From assembly GCA_050012855.1 (NCBI GenBank), contig JBEKGJ010000002.1:62001-126000 (forward strand): a DNA stretch of 64,000 bases, read 5' to 3'. The notes below the pieces were generated by a model. The model was not told the origin of the DNA, made no database searches, and saw only the letters and a list, made by a program, of their open reading frames with translations. The position numbers were made by a program, and so were the translations under genes. This stretch comes from JAJXZJ01 sp050012855. GTDB taxonomy: Bacteria; Verrucomicrobiota; Verrucomicrobiia; Limisphaerales; J093. Below, one piece after another: positions 41,047 to 50,806 of the stretch; the first letter of the stretch is position 1; the number at the start of each line of letters is the position of its first letter.

Positions 41047-43581
41047 ATGCGTCCCCGATGTCTCATTGCGTTCGGGCTGGCCGTCCTGGCCGCCGCCCCA
41101 TTTGCGTTCCGTTTGTCGGCCGTGACCGTCGCCCCCGAGGAACTGGCCACCGCCCGACGCTGGGTGGCGGCCCGTCTCGACGGCCTCACGCCGCCGCCCG
41201 ACACCTCGCCGGGACTGGTCGTCGTGGCCAACCATGATGCCGTGCAGAAAAACGCCCGGGCCGGCCGGCCGCTGAAGCTCGTGGAGCGCGAGTTCACACA
41301 CGGCCTCTTCTGCCACGCCGCGAGCCACCTCATCGTCCGGTTGCCGTCGCCGGGGGCGCGGTTCACGGCGACGGTCGGCGTGGACAGCAACGAGCAAACC
41401 AGCGGCGGGCGGGGCAGCGTCGAGTTCATCGTAGATGTCGGTGGCAAAAACACATTCCGTTCGGGCGTTCTGCGCGAGGGGATGGTCGCCCGGCCGGTGG
41501 TGGTGGAACTGGATGGCGCCAGCGAGTTTGAACTGAAGGTGGACCCCACGCCGGATGGCATTAGCTGCGACCAGTCGGATTGGGCGGATGCGAAGGTGAC
41601 GTTGCGCGATGGTCGCACGCTGTGGCTGGCCGACCTGCCGCTGCGTGACGGCGGGGCGAACCGCCTGTTCGAGGCGCGCACGCCGTTCTCGTTCACCTAC
41701 GGCGGCCGGCCGTTCACCGAGCTGGCGCGGAACTGGTCCTGCGATCTGCAGGTCCACCGCCTGGATGCGCAGCGCCGCGCGGAGACGCTGAGCTGGACCG
41801 ATCCCGCCACGGGCCTGCAGGTGCGCTGCGAAGCGGTGGTTTACGAGGATTTTCCCACTGTGGAATGGACGCTTCATTTCAAGAACACCGGAACGGCCGA
41901 CACGCCGATCCTCGAGGCGATCCAGGCGCTCGACCTCGTCCTCGATCGCGGCAGCAGCAGCGAGTTTGTCCTGCACCACAATGTTGGGTCGCCCGCCGAC
42001 GGCAACGACTACGGTCCTCTGGAGACCACGCTGGGCCCGGGGGCACGAAAGCGTCTGGGCGGCGCGGGCGGGCGGCCGACGAATACCGACTGGTCCTACG
42101 TGAACCTGGCCTGGGGCGATGCAGGTTTGATTCTGTCGGTCGGCTGGCCGGGCCAGTGGGCGGCGGAATTCGCGCGGGAAGGGGAGCGTGGGCTGACGAT
42201 CCGTGCCGGCCAGGAGCTGACGCATTTCAAACTGCTGCCCGGCGAGGAGGTCCGCTCGCCGCTCATCGTCCTCCAGTTCTGGAACGGCGACTGGATTCGG
42301 GCGCAAAACGTGTGGCGGCGCTGGATGGCGGCGCATTCGATGCCGAAACCCGGCGGAAAACTGCCGCCGGCACAGATGGAAGCCTCGAGTTCGCGGCAAC
42401 TCGACGAAATGATCCGCGGCAACGAGACGAACCAGATTCAGTTCATTGACCGGTACCGCGCGGAGGGCATCAAGCTGGATTACTGGTGGATGGACGCCGG
42501 CTGGTACGTGAACTACGGCAGCGGCTGGCCGCGGGTCGGGACCTGGGAGGTGGACACGAACCGCTTCCCGCGCGGTTTGCGGGCGGTGTCGGATCACGCG
42601 CATCGCCACGGCGTCAAGATCCTCGTCTGGTTCGAGCCGGAGCGCGTCGCCGCCGGCACCTGGCTCTCGCAAAACCACCCGGAATGGATCCTCGGCGGCG
42701 CGAACGGGGGCCTCTTGAACCTGGGCAACGATGACGCCCGCCGCTGGCTCACCGAGCACGTGGACAAGCTGCTGACGGAACAGGGCATTGATCTTTACCG
42801 GCAGGATTTCAACATGGACCCGCTCGATTTCTGGCGGAAAAACGACGCCCCGGACCGGCAGGGCATCACCGAGATCAAACACGTGACGGGCTATCTTGCC
42901 TACTGGGATGAACTGCGCCGCCGGCACCCGAACATGCTCATTGATTCGTGCGCCTCGGGCGGCCGGCGCAACGATGTCGAGACGATGCGCCGCGCGGTGC
43001 CGCTGTGGCGGAGCGATTATGCCTACGAGGCCACCGGGCACCAGTGCATGACCTACGGCCTCTCGCTGTGGCTGCCCTTCCACGGCACCGGCACGGTGGC
43101 CACCCGGAACGCGCCTTATTACGGCAGTGGCAAAACCCCGGTGGAACCCTATGCCTTCTGGAGCAACGCGAGTCAGAGCAGCCTCGGGCTGGGGATTGAC
43201 ATCCGGCTCAAGGACCTCGATTACCCCGCGTTGCGGCGCCTCATCGCCGCGTGGCGCCGGATCAGCCCGGATTTCTATGGCGATTTCTATCCGCTCACGC
43301 CGTGGACCCGGAACGATCACGACTGGATGGCCTGGCAGTTCGACCGCCCGGAAAGCGGCGAAGGCGTGGTCCAGGTGTTCCGCCGCCCGGAGAGCATTTA
43401 CGAGACGGCGCGGTTCAAGCTCAGCGGCCTGGCGGCCAACGCGCGCTACCGCATCACCGATCTCGACCGCCCCGCGGCGCCCCGCGTGGTGTCCGGCGCG
43501 GAACTCCTGCAGCACGGGCTGTCCATGACGCTGCCGGAGCAACCGGACGCGGCCGTCCTCACCTACCACCGGCTGCCATGA
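41047..43581 (+). CDS. Secreted GH36-type alpha-galactosidase with NPCBM domain
   Basis: The 844-residue hydrolase has a signal peptide (L-I-A-F-G-L-A-V-L-A-A-A-P). An NPCBM/NEW2-type carbohydrate-binding domain follows (about 60-200), then a beta-supersandwich and a TIM-barrel catalytic part. W-W-M-D-A-G-W-Y is near residue 480 and the nucleophile Asp is in Y-R-Q-D-F-N near 585. The acid/base region is C-A-S-G-G-R-R-N-D, with R-S-D nearby. It would release alpha-galactose from plant or algal polysaccharide. The ATG at 41047 gives a good signal peptide. Confidence 0.88.
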   Translation: MRPRCLIAFGLAVLAAAPFAFRLSAVTVAPEELATARRWVAARLDGLTPPPDTSPGLVVVANHDAVQKNARAGRPLKLVEREFTHGLFCHAASHLIVRLPSPGARFTATVGVDSNEQTSGGRGSVEFIVDVGGKNTFRSGVLREGMVARPVVVELDGASEFELKVDPTPDGISCDQSDWADAKVTLRDGRTLWLADLPLRDGGANRLFEARTPFSFTYGGRPFTELARNWSCDLQVHRLDAQRRAETLSWTDPATGLQVRCEAVVYEDFPTVEWTLHFKNTGTADTPILEAIQALDLVLDRGSSSEFVLHHNVGSPADGNDYGPLETTLGPGARKRLGGAGGRPTNTDWSYVNLAWGDAGLILSVGWPGQWAAEFAREGERGLTIRAGQELTHFKLLPGEEVRSPLIVLQFWNGDWIRAQNVWRRWMAAHSMPKPGGKLPPAQMEASSSRQLDEMIRGNETNQIQFIDRYRAEGIKLDYWWMDAGWYVNYGSGWPRVGTWEVDTNRFPRGLRAVSDHAHRHGVKILVWFEPERVAAGTWLSQNHPEWILGGANGGLLNLGNDDARRWLTEHVDKLLTEQGIDLYRQDFNMDPLDFWRKNDAPDRQGITEIKHVTGYLAYWDELRRRHPNMLIDSCASGGRRNDVETMRRAVPLWRSDYAYEATGHQCMTYGLSLWLPFHGTGTVATRNAPYYGSGKTPVEPYAFWSNASQSSLGLGIDIRLKDLDYPALRRLIAAWRRISPDFYGDFYPLTPWTRNDHDWMAWQFDRPESGEGVVQVFRRPESIYETARFKLSGLAANARYRITDLDRPAAPRVVSGAELLQHGLSMTLPEQPDAAVLTYHRLP

Positions 43582-43650
43582 ACCTTGTAGGCCGCCCATG
43601 TTTCTCTTTCTCAGGCGGATAGAAATGATTAGCCTCGTTGCCAGTTTATC

Positions 43651-45771
43651 ATGAGCGACGAACCCAATATCGCTCCACTCATCCGCCTCATCCGCGACGC
43701 GCGGGTGATTCTTGATGCCGACCTCGCCCAGCTTTACGGCGTGGAAACCCGCGCGCTGAACCAGGCCCTCAAACGCAACCAGGAGCGGTTCCCGGACGAT
43801 TTCGCCTTTGAACTGACCCGCGACGAAATCCTGGGGATGTCACAAACTGTGATATCCTTGCGCAACCTCAAGTTCTCAAAACAGGTTCGCGCCTTCACCG
43901 AACACGGCGCGCTGATGGCCGCCAGCCTCCTCAACAGCCCGCGCGCCGTTGCCATGAGCGTCTATGTCATCCGCGCCTTCGTCAGAATGCGCGAAGACCT
44001 GGCGGCCAACGCCGCCATCTTCAAGCGCCTCGCGGAGATTGACCAAACCCTCCTCCTGCACGACAGCGCCCTCCGTGACATTTACCGAAAACTCCGCCCC
44101 CTCCTTGAACAGCCGCCGTTGCCGCCCAAACCCGAAATCGGCTTCCATGTCAAAGAAGACGCTGTTCCTTACCGGGTGAAACCTCAGTGCCCCCGCGTCC
44201 TTGCCACCGCGCTCCTGGCCGGACTGCTGGCGATGGCGCATTGCGCGGCCGCCGACCCGGCGCCCACCCCGCCCGGCAAGGGTACGGTGCTGTTCGAGAC
44301 GGGTTTCGAGGGCACCAATGCGCTGGCCGGCTGGACCGGCACGGCGCAATTAACCGCCGGGTTTCAGAGCGCGCAGGCCGTGTGTTTCGAAGCAGCATCG
44401 GCGCGTGAGAACGTGGGCATTCAACTCAAGCTCGACAGCCGTGAGTGGCGTGGTTGCATGGTGCGGGGCAGCGCCATGATCAAGGCCGAGAACGTCAGCG
44501 CGAAGCCGAACGCCTGGAACGGCATCAAGTTCATGCTGGCGCTCGAGACGCCCGACCAGCGGCTCTGGCCGCAGGCGCCGGCCGAAACCGGCAGCTCCGA
44601 CTGGCGGCGGGTGGCGTTCACCGTCCGCGTGCCAATCAACACAACGGCGGCCACGCTCCATCTCGGCCTCGAACAAGTGGCTGGAAAGGTGTGGTTCGAT
44701 GATGTGAAATTCACCGTTGTCAAACCGCCGAGGTCGGTGAACCCCGTGCCCTTTTCCGCGCCGACTTTCACCGGGCATGACCTGCCGCGGCTGCGCGGGA
44801 CGATGGTGTCGTCGCAGATTGACGCCGCGAGCCTGCGCGTGCTGGGGCGCGAATGGAACGCCAACCTCATCCGCTGGCAGCTCACGCGGCCCAGCCGCCC
44901 GGGGCAGACGAATTCACCGGCCGAGTATGACGCGTGGCTGGAGGGCGAGTTGCGGCGTTTCGATGCCGCGCTGCCGGAATGCGAGCGGGACGGCCTCATG
45001 GTGGTGTTGGACCTGCATTCGCCGCCCGGCGGAAAGGGCACCGACGGGGGATATGCCGGCTCCGACAACGGGCTGTTCACGGATCGGCAGGCGCAAGAGA
45101 AGTTCATCGAGGTGTGGACGAAACTCGCCACCCGGTATCGCGGGGCCAAGGCGATCTGGGGCTATGACCTGGCGAACGAGCCGGTCGAAGAATTCGTCGA
45201 GGAAGGGTGCGACGACTGGCACGACCTGGCGGAGCGGGCGGCGCGGGCGATCCGCGAAATTGACCCCACGCGGGCGCTCATCGTCGAGGCGCCGCCGTGG
45301 GGCGGGCCGGCGAGCCTGGCCGACTTCGCGCCGCTGGCGGTGTCGAACGTGGTTTACAGCGTCCACATGTATGAGCCGATCGCGTTCACCCACCAGGGGG
45401 TGTTCCGGCCAAGCGGGCCGGTCAGCTATCCGGGCGAGGTTGCCGGGAAAATGTGGAATCGGCAGGCGTTGGAGGCGGCGTTGCAGCCGGCGATCGCGTT
45501 TCAGCACGCGTGGAACGTGCAGATTTACCTTGGTGAATTCAGCGCGATCCGCTGGGCGCCGGGCGACAGTGCGCGGCGGTATCTGGCCGACGTGATCGCG
45601 ATCGCCGAGGAACATGGCTGGGATTGGAGCTACCACGCCTTCCGCGAGTGGCAGGGCTGGAGCGTGGAGCACGGCGGCGACCGCGCGGACACCCAGCCGG
45701 CGGCGGTGCCCACGGACCGCGAGCAATTGTTGCGGTCCTGGTTCGCGCGCAACCAGAAGCCGAAGTGGTAG
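43651..45771 (+). CDS. In-frame fusion of an ORF6N protein and a secreted GH5 glycosidase
   Basis: Residues 1-170 form a complete ORF6N/KilA-like DNA-binding protein (L-D-A-D-L-A-Q-L-Y-G-V-E-T, then F-T-E-H-G-A-L-M-A-A). Its usual end (G-F-H-V-K-E-D-A-V-P-Y-R) is reached without a stop. The frame runs straight into a signal peptide (L-A-T-A-L-L-A-G-L-L-A-M-A-H-C) and a GH5-like glycosidase with the catalytic Glu of N-E-P near residue 510 and a second Glu in L-G-E-F near 627. The GTG at 44176 just before the signal peptide is a natural start for the enzyme. An internal start would keep both functions; the fused product would hide the signal peptide. Confidence 0.75.
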   Translation: MSDEPNIAPLIRLIRDARVILDADLAQLYGVETRALNQALKRNQERFPDDFAFELTRDEILGMSQTVISLRNLKFSKQVRAFTEHGALMAASLLNSPRAVAMSVYVIRAFVRMREDLAANAAIFKRLAEIDQTLLLHDSALRDIYRKLRPLLEQPPLPPKPEIGFHVKEDAVPYRVKPQCPRVLATALLAGLLAMAHCAAADPAPTPPGKGTVLFETGFEGTNALAGWTGTAQLTAGFQSAQAVCFEAASARENVGIQLKLDSREWRGCMVRGSAMIKAENVSAKPNAWNGIKFMLALETPDQRLWPQAPAETGSSDWRRVAFTVRVPINTTAATLHLGLEQVAGKVWFDDVKFTVVKPPRSVNPVPFSAPTFTGHDLPRLRGTMVSSQIDAASLRVLGREWNANLIRWQLTRPSRPGQTNSPAEYDAWLEGELRRFDAALPECERDGLMVVLDLHSPPGGKGTDGGYAGSDNGLFTDRQAQEKFIEVWTKLATRYRGAKAIWGYDLANEPVEEFVEEGCDDWHDLAERAARAIREIDPTRALIVEAPPWGGPASLADFAPLAVSNVVYSVHMYEPIAFTHQGVFRPSGPVSYPGEVAGKMWNRQALEAALQPAIAFQHAWNVQIYLGEFSAIRWAPGDSARRYLADVIAIAEEHGWDWSYHAFREWQGWSVEHGGDRADTQPAAVPTDREQLLRSWFARNQKPKW

Positions 45772-46256
45772 CCGGCGGCCGTTTCGCTTGAGCGCCGGTC
45801 GGGCAAAGTCCAGTCTGCAGCCATGAAAACGCCGTCGCCGCAAGATAGTCGCTCAGGGCTGCGTCGTGATTCGTGATCAAACTGTCGGTAAAACCCATGC
45901 GTGGATTCAACCCGAAAGCCGAAATTGAAATGAGCGCGCTCACCCTCGGGCGCCATGCCCGACGATCATGGCGGGAACCTCACGCCCGCACCGGCTCCGA
46001 CGCCCACGCCATCGCCGCCAGCGAAATAATCCACAGATCGCCGGAGGCCGCGGATTGTGTCAACGCAAAGACGTAAAGGCGCGGAGGTGCAGAATTTTGA
46101 ACCGCGGATAAAAGCCCGCAGCAGGGCGACCGAAAATAGTCCGCGGCTTTGGCCGTGGGAAAACGTTTTCAAAGAGTAAATCCAAGCCCCCGAGGCGCGA
46201 CCGATGGGCCTTTCCACTTGCGCGACGTTCGGTGCGGTGCTTTACTACGGCTCAGC
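45772..46256. other. Intergenic stretch with dispersed repeats
   Basis: No gene was recognised. It holds a repeat at 45788-45840 (also at 51828) and a common low-complexity box (CAACGCAAAGACGTAAAGG near 46060). Confidence 0.5.
45788..45840 (+). repeat. Dispersed repeat, copy A
   Basis: This resembles 51828-51882: both run from TTGAGCGCCGG through GTCCA and a TGC-GCCATGAA core to ACGCCGTC-CCGC, with a few mismatches and small length differences. In copy B the ATG in the core is the start of a real gene; in copy A no gene follows. Confidence 0.65.
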
Positions 46257-46580
46257 GTGAGGTTTTGGACCGCATCAAAGCATCAGCGCAGCGGCAGCCG
46301 GCTCACTGCCGTCGCGGTGATGTTGTTGCTATGGGTTGCGATGTGCGCCCTGGCGGCTTCGCCAAGTCTTCATCGTCTCCTGCACAAAGATGCCCAGAGT
46401 CCCGGCCACAACTGTTTGGTCACTCAATTCCAGCACCACCAAGTGCTGTCAGGTTTTGTGCCCGCAGTCGCGCCCGTGCTGCCGAAGGTTCCGAGTGCTC
46501 TGCCGAGCTGTGGTGATTGTCAATTTCGTCCTTCTTACGATTACCGGCTGACCCCCAGCCGCGCCCCCCCTGTCAGTTAG
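46257..46580 (+). CDS. Small exported protein upstream of the TonB receptor
   Basis: From the GTG at 46257 it encodes about 107 residues. There is a basic N-terminus, one hydrophobic helix (L-T-A-V-A-V-M-L-L-L-W-V-A-M-C-A-L) and a His/Cys-containing tail (H-R-L-L-H-K-D-A, C-L-V-T-Q-F-Q-H-H, C-G-D-C). This resembles small DUF2946-like proteins next to metal-related TonB receptors, so a role in metal binding is possible. The longer frame from 46149 adds unlikely residues. Confidence 0.5.
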   Translation: MRFWTASKHQRSGSRLTAVAVMLLLWVAMCALAASPSLHRLLHKDAQSPGHNCLVTQFQHHQVLSGFVPAVAPVLPKVPSALPSCGDCQFRPSYDYRLTPSRAPPVS

Positions 46581-46740
46581 TCCGCCTGTTTCGCGCAAAC
46601 CCTGCGTTGTGCTCAGCGCGGGCGAACTTGCGCGTTTTCTAAATTGATCCGCTTGGTGTCACCCCGTTCTGCGGGCCTTTTCCCACGCGGTTAACGAGAA
46701 CTCCGAACTTTAAACGTAGGTATAACTGATATAACTGACT

Positions 46741-49002
46741 ATGAAGGCTTGTTTTTGTCCGACTCGAATGCGTTCGACCGAGGGTCGAGCGGGCATCCAG
46801 AAGGCATGGGTTTATCGAGCCGTCGCTCTGCTGGTCGCGGTGGCGTGCGGCGGCACCGCCACCGCCCAGACCAATAACCCGCCGGTTGCACCGGAAAGTT
46901 CCGATGCCAGCAGTTCCACAAATGTCGTCAAGCTTGCGCCCACCACGGTGGTCGGCAGGTTGGACGTCGCCCGTAACCAGATTGTCCCGGATTTGGGAGC
47001 GACCGCTTACAGTGTCAACCAGGCGCAAATCGCCGCGCTGCCGCAAGGGGAAAACGCATCCTTTAACGAGGTGCTGCTGCGGGCGCCGGGCATGGCACAG
47101 GACTCAGCCGCGAACGGAGACCTGCACCTCCGAGGCGAGCACGCAAACATCCAGTATCGCATCAATGACGTGCTGTTGCCGGAAGGCATCACCGGATTTG
47201 GCCAGGAGCTTGACACCCGCTTCGTGGACAGCTTGCGGCTGATCACCGGGTCGCTGCCCGCCCAATATGGATTCCGCACGGCGGGCGTGGTGGACCTGCG
47301 CACCAAGAGCGGGGCGTTTGAACCGGGGGGTGAGGCGTCCGTGTATGCGGGAAGTTACGACACGATCAAGCCAGGCTTCGAATGGGGTGGGTCGAAGGGA
47401 AATCTGAATTATTTCGTGGATGGCAGCTACAACCACAATGGCATCGGCATCGAGAACCCGACCCCGAGCAAGAACCCGATCCATGACAATACGGACCAGT
47501 TCAAGGCGTTTTCCTATCTGTCCTGCGTTCTGGACGATACCAGTCGAATCAGCGTGATGGGTAGCGCCTCTTACGCCGACTTCCAGGTCCCCAACACACC
47601 GGGCCTGTCCCCTGGCACCTCGCCCGGCGGCACCGGCTGGAATCAGTTTATGTCCGTCACCAATTTCAATTCCAGCACCCTGAATGAGCGGCAAAATGAG
47701 CAGAATTATTACGCAGTGACGGCTTACCAAAAGTCGCTCGACGATTTCAACCTGCAAGTCGCCGGTTTCGGCCGGGTGAGCACCGTTCATTTCCTGCCTG
47801 ATCCGGTGGGCGATCTTTTCTTCAACGGCGTCGCCAGCGACGTGAGCCGAAAGCTCTACAGTGGCGGACTGCAAGCGGATGCCAGCTACAACCTGGGGGA
47901 GAAACACACCTTGCGCGGAGGCATGATGATTCTGGATGAATCCCTGTCCGCGGACTCGACCACAACGGTGTTCCCTGTGGACGCGAACGGAGAGCCAACC
48001 GGCGGGGCATTCTCAATCGCGGACAGCAACACCGAGCACGCCGTGTTTCTCGGGCTCTATTTGCAGGACGAGTGGAAGATTCTGCCCAAAGTGACCCTGA
48101 ACTATGGCGCTCGTTTCGACGTTTATTATTCTTCCTTTGACAAGGAGAACCAACCCAGCCCGCGCGTTAACCTGATTTGCCAGCCCACCGACGCGACAAC
48201 GTTGCATGCGGGGTATGCGCGGTATTTCACGCCGCCGCCGCTGGAAAACGTGCCTTCGACCAGCGTCCAGAAGTTTGATAACACCTCGAACGCGTCGGCG
48301 ACCGATCAGGCCGATCCGGTCAAAGCCGAACGAGCCAATTACTTCGACGCCGGTATCAGCCAGAAGCTTGCTCCCGGATTGCAAGTCGGTGTGGATGGCT
48401 ATTACAAAAACGCAGTCAACCAGCTCGACGATGGCCTCTTCGGACAGACCCTCATCTTGTCGGCGTTTAACTATGCTGAGGGCGAGATCTACGGCGCGGA
48501 GTTTACCGCCACCTACACCACCGGCGGCTTCTACACCTATGCCAATGTTGCCTACTCCGTCGCGCGGGGGAAAAACTGGGATTCAGCCCAGTTCTTGTTC
48601 GACCCGACGGACGCCGCCTACGTCCGCGATCACTGGATCGCCCTGGACCACGATCAGCGGGTCACGGGTTCGTTCGGCGCGTCCTACCTTTGGAAACGTT
48701 CCGAAGGCAGCTCACGAATCTACGTGGATGCGCTTTATGGCAGCGGACTGAGGACCGACGCCACGGCGCCTGACGGCTCCGTCATCCCGAACGGCGGAAC
48801 GGTCCCGGCCTATTACTCGGTTGGCATCGGCTTCGAGGAGACGTTCCAAATCCGGGGCAAAGAGCATCTGAAAGCCCGGCTGGACGTCGTGAACCTGACC
48901 GACAACACGTATCTGTTGCGCGACGGGAGCGGGGTGGGCGTCAATGCCGCCCAATACGGCATGCGGCTGGGCTTTTTTGGCACGCTCAGTTACGCGTTTT
49001 AG
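46741..49002 (+). CDS. TonB-dependent outer-membrane receptor
   Basis: This is an outer-membrane transporter for a scarce ligand such as a siderophore, metal or oligosaccharide. The 753-residue protein has a signal peptide (residues about 22-42), an N-terminal plug with V-N-Q-A-Q-I-A-A-L-P-Q-G-E and L-H-L-R-G-E-H-A-N-I, then a beta-barrel with many aromatic strands. It ends in Phe (L-S-Y-A-F), as required for barrel insertion. It heads a run that contains the energising TonB-ExbB-ExbD proteins, so the uptake unit is self-contained. The ligand cannot be read from sequence. Confidence 0.9.
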   Translation: MKACFCPTRMRSTEGRAGIQKAWVYRAVALLVAVACGGTATAQTNNPPVAPESSDASSSTNVVKLAPTTVVGRLDVARNQIVPDLGATAYSVNQAQIAALPQGENASFNEVLLRAPGMAQDSAANGDLHLRGEHANIQYRINDVLLPEGITGFGQELDTRFVDSLRLITGSLPAQYGFRTAGVVDLRTKSGAFEPGGEASVYAGSYDTIKPGFEWGGSKGNLNYFVDGSYNHNGIGIENPTPSKNPIHDNTDQFKAFSYLSCVLDDTSRISVMGSASYADFQVPNTPGLSPGTSPGGTGWNQFMSVTNFNSSTLNERQNEQNYYAVTAYQKSLDDFNLQVAGFGRVSTVHFLPDPVGDLFFNGVASDVSRKLYSGGLQADASYNLGEKHTLRGGMMILDESLSADSTTTVFPVDANGEPTGGAFSIADSNTEHAVFLGLYLQDEWKILPKVTLNYGARFDVYYSSFDKENQPSPRVNLICQPTDATTLHAGYARYFTPPPLENVPSTSVQKFDNTSNASATDQADPVKAERANYFDAGISQKLAPGLQVGVDGYYKNAVNQLDDGLFGQTLILSAFNYAEGEIYGAEFTATYTTGGFYTYANVAYSVARGKNWDSAQFLFDPTDAAYVRDHWIALDHDQRVTGSFGASYLWKRSEGSSRIYVDALYGSGLRTDATAPDGSVIPNGGTVPAYYSVGIGFEETFQIRGKEHLKARLDVVNLTDNTYLLRDGSGVGVNAAQYGMRLGFFGTLSYAF

Positions 49003-49016
49003 GCGACTCTCGCTCG

Positions 49017-49739
49017 ATGAAAACCTCGGATGCAAATGGGTTAACACGCGACTGCGAGTTGATCTCTGAACTGGCGTCGGTTGGGTTGCATGCGACCAAC
49101 GCCGACCCCGACCGGAAGCTCGCTTGGGTGAACTCCATTTGCATCCTTTTCCTCCTCATCGGTATCGTTGGTTCGAGGCCCGCCTCCATCAGGATCAAGC
49201 CGTTGCCTCCCGCTGAGGAGGTCAACGCAGCGATTGTTGAACCCCTCCCGCCGCCGCCGCCACCTCAGTCTGACCTGCAGAACCGAGACCAGCAGAACGA
49301 GCAGGATCAATCGGACACGCCCCAGGTGGTGGTGGTGACTCCGGAGGCTCCGAACATCAACTTCTCCGTTCCGACCCTCGGCAATCTGCTGGTCCCGGCG
49401 GCCATCGCCCAAGCGCCTCCGCCGGGCCCGTTGAAGCGGGCGGCTCCCTGGCAACACCTGCCGCCGGCGTTACTCAACACCACCGGCAGCGGCGGGGAGC
49501 GGCCGCAGCCGCCTTACCCTAAAATCGCGCTGGAACAGGCCCAGCAGGGTTCGGTGACACTGCGGATGACCGTAGATGACGCGGGCCTGATCAAGACCAT
49601 CGAGGTGGCGCAATCTTCCGGATTTCCGGTCCTGGATCACAGCGCCCTGGAATTTGTCAAACGGCACTGGACCGTCCCGCCCGGCAAAGCGATCCGGATT
49701 TATGAAGCAACCATCAACTACAAACTGCAAATGGATTAA
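49017..49739 (+). CDS. tonB: TonB energy-transducing protein
   Basis: This links the proton-motive force to the receptor upstream. The 240-residue protein has a cytoplasmic N-terminus, one membrane helix (V-N-S-I-C-I-L-F-L-L-I-G-I), a long Pro/Gln-rich periplasmic spacer and a C-terminal TonB fold. The fold shows Y-P-K-I-A-L-E-Q-A-Q-Q-G-S-V-T-L-R, then V-L-D-H-S-A-L-E-F-V-K-R-H-W. It begins 14 bp after the receptor stop. Confidence 0.9.
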   Translation: MKTSDANGLTRDCELISELASVGLHATNADPDRKLAWVNSICILFLLIGIVGSRPASIRIKPLPPAEEVNAAIVEPLPPPPPPQSDLQNRDQQNEQDQSDTPQVVVVTPEAPNINFSVPTLGNLLVPAAIAQAPPPGPLKRAAPWQHLPPALLNTTGSGGERPQPPYPKIALEQAQQGSVTLRMTVDDAGLIKTIEVAQSSGFPVLDHSALEFVKRHWTVPPGKAIRIYEATINYKLQMD

Positions 49740-49751
49740 ACCATCGTCCCT

Positions 49752-50384
49752 ATGATAGCAAACATTGTATTTCAATTCCTTCTCGAAGGTGGCCCCGTGA
49801 TGTGGCCGATTCTCACCTGCGCCCTGGTGGCCGTTGCCGTGGTGGGTGAGCGTGCTTTTTGGTGGCTGCGCGAAAGCTTCAAACGGGATGTGCGTAGAAG
49901 GAAAGAACTCCTGGCCGCTTTGGAACACTCGGATGTTGAGAAGGGGCAGCGACTTGCCCAAGGATCCGAGGACCCGGTCATCCGCATGATTCGTCAAAGT
50001 CTCGATCACGAGCATACTTCGATTCCCGTCGCGCTCGAGATGGCTGCCGGGATCGAGTTGCAGCGCGCCGGTCGTTTCCTGAACGTGATGGACACGTTGG
50101 TGACGCTCGCTCCATTGCTGGGGCTCCTGGGCACTGTCACCGGCCTGATGCGCGCCTTCCTGAAGGTCGGCAATGCCGAATTGTCGGTGATGGCCGTTAC
50201 GGGCGGTATTGGGGAAGCACTCATTGCGACCGCGTGCGGCTTATTGATCGCCATCGTTTCCCTGGTCCCACTGAACTACTTTTCGGGCAGACTGGCCCGG
50301 CTGCAGTTCGAACTCGAAACCGCGGCCAGCAACGTCGAAGTGCTGGCCATCGCCGGAAAATTGAACCGGGAGGAGGTTGAATGA
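49752..50384 (+). CDS. exbB: MotA/TolQ/ExbB proton channel protein
   Basis: This is the proton channel subunit that drives TonB. The 210-residue protein has three membrane helices and the family core L-V-T-L-A-P-L-L-G-L-L-G-T-V-T-G near residue 116, followed by G-G-I-G-E-A-L-I-A-T-A. It starts 12 bp after tonB and overlaps the first exbD start (ATGA). Confidence 0.93.
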   Translation: MIANIVFQFLLEGGPVMWPILTCALVAVAVVGERAFWWLRESFKRDVRRRKELLAALEHSDVEKGQRLAQGSEDPVIRMIRQSLDHEHTSIPVALEMAAGIELQRAGRFLNVMDTLVTLAPLLGLLGTVTGLMRAFLKVGNAELSVMAVTGGIGEALIATACGLLIAIVSLVPLNYFSGRLARLQFELETAASNVEVLAIAGKLNREEVE

Positions 50385-50806
50385 AACTGGGTTCCCCGGT
50401 TCGACGGAAGCATTCTCGCATCGAGATCATTCCGCTCATCGACATCATGTTTTTCCTGCTCGCGTCATTCATGATGATCAGCTTGAGCATGGACCAAAAC
50501 CAGAATATCAAGGTGAATCTTCCGCCGGCGACCCAGGCCCAACGCGACTTCAAGCCCGACATGCTGAACATCGCCGTGGACAAGGTCGGCGCCGTGTGGT
50601 TCCAGAAGCGGCGGCTTTCGTTGCCGGAACTGAGCCTGGTGGTCAGCAACCGGTTCCGCGTCGATACGAATGCCCCGGTTTATATTAGTGGCGATCGGGA
50701 CACGCTGCACGGCGCGATGGCGGACGTCTATGAAGTCGTCCGCGCCGCCGGGATCCAAAAGGTTGCCTTCGTCATGGACGGCAAAGAAACCCAACGCGCC
50801 CAATGA
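50381..50806 (+). CDS. exbD: ExbD/TolR biopolymer transport protein, copy 1
   Basis: The 141-residue protein has one membrane helix. The functional Asp sits at its start in E-I-I-P-L-I-D-I-M-F-F-L-L-A-S, and a periplasmic ExbD fold follows. It overlaps exbB and the second exbD by 4 bp each. The helix sequence is almost identical to the next gene, so the pair arose by tandem duplication. Confidence 0.92.
   Translation: MKLGSPVRRKHSRIEIIPLIDIMFFLLASFMMISLSMDQNQNIKVNLPPATQAQRDFKPDMLNIAVDKVGAVWFQKRRLSLPELSLVVSNRFRVDTNAPVYISGDRDTLHGAMADVYEVVRAAGIQKVAFVMDGKETQRAQ

Noticed and set aside
40951..43599. Minus-strand open frame of 882 codons opposite the alpha-galactosidase
   Set aside because: The plus strand has clear GH36 motifs. 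The minus frame has no recognisable domain.
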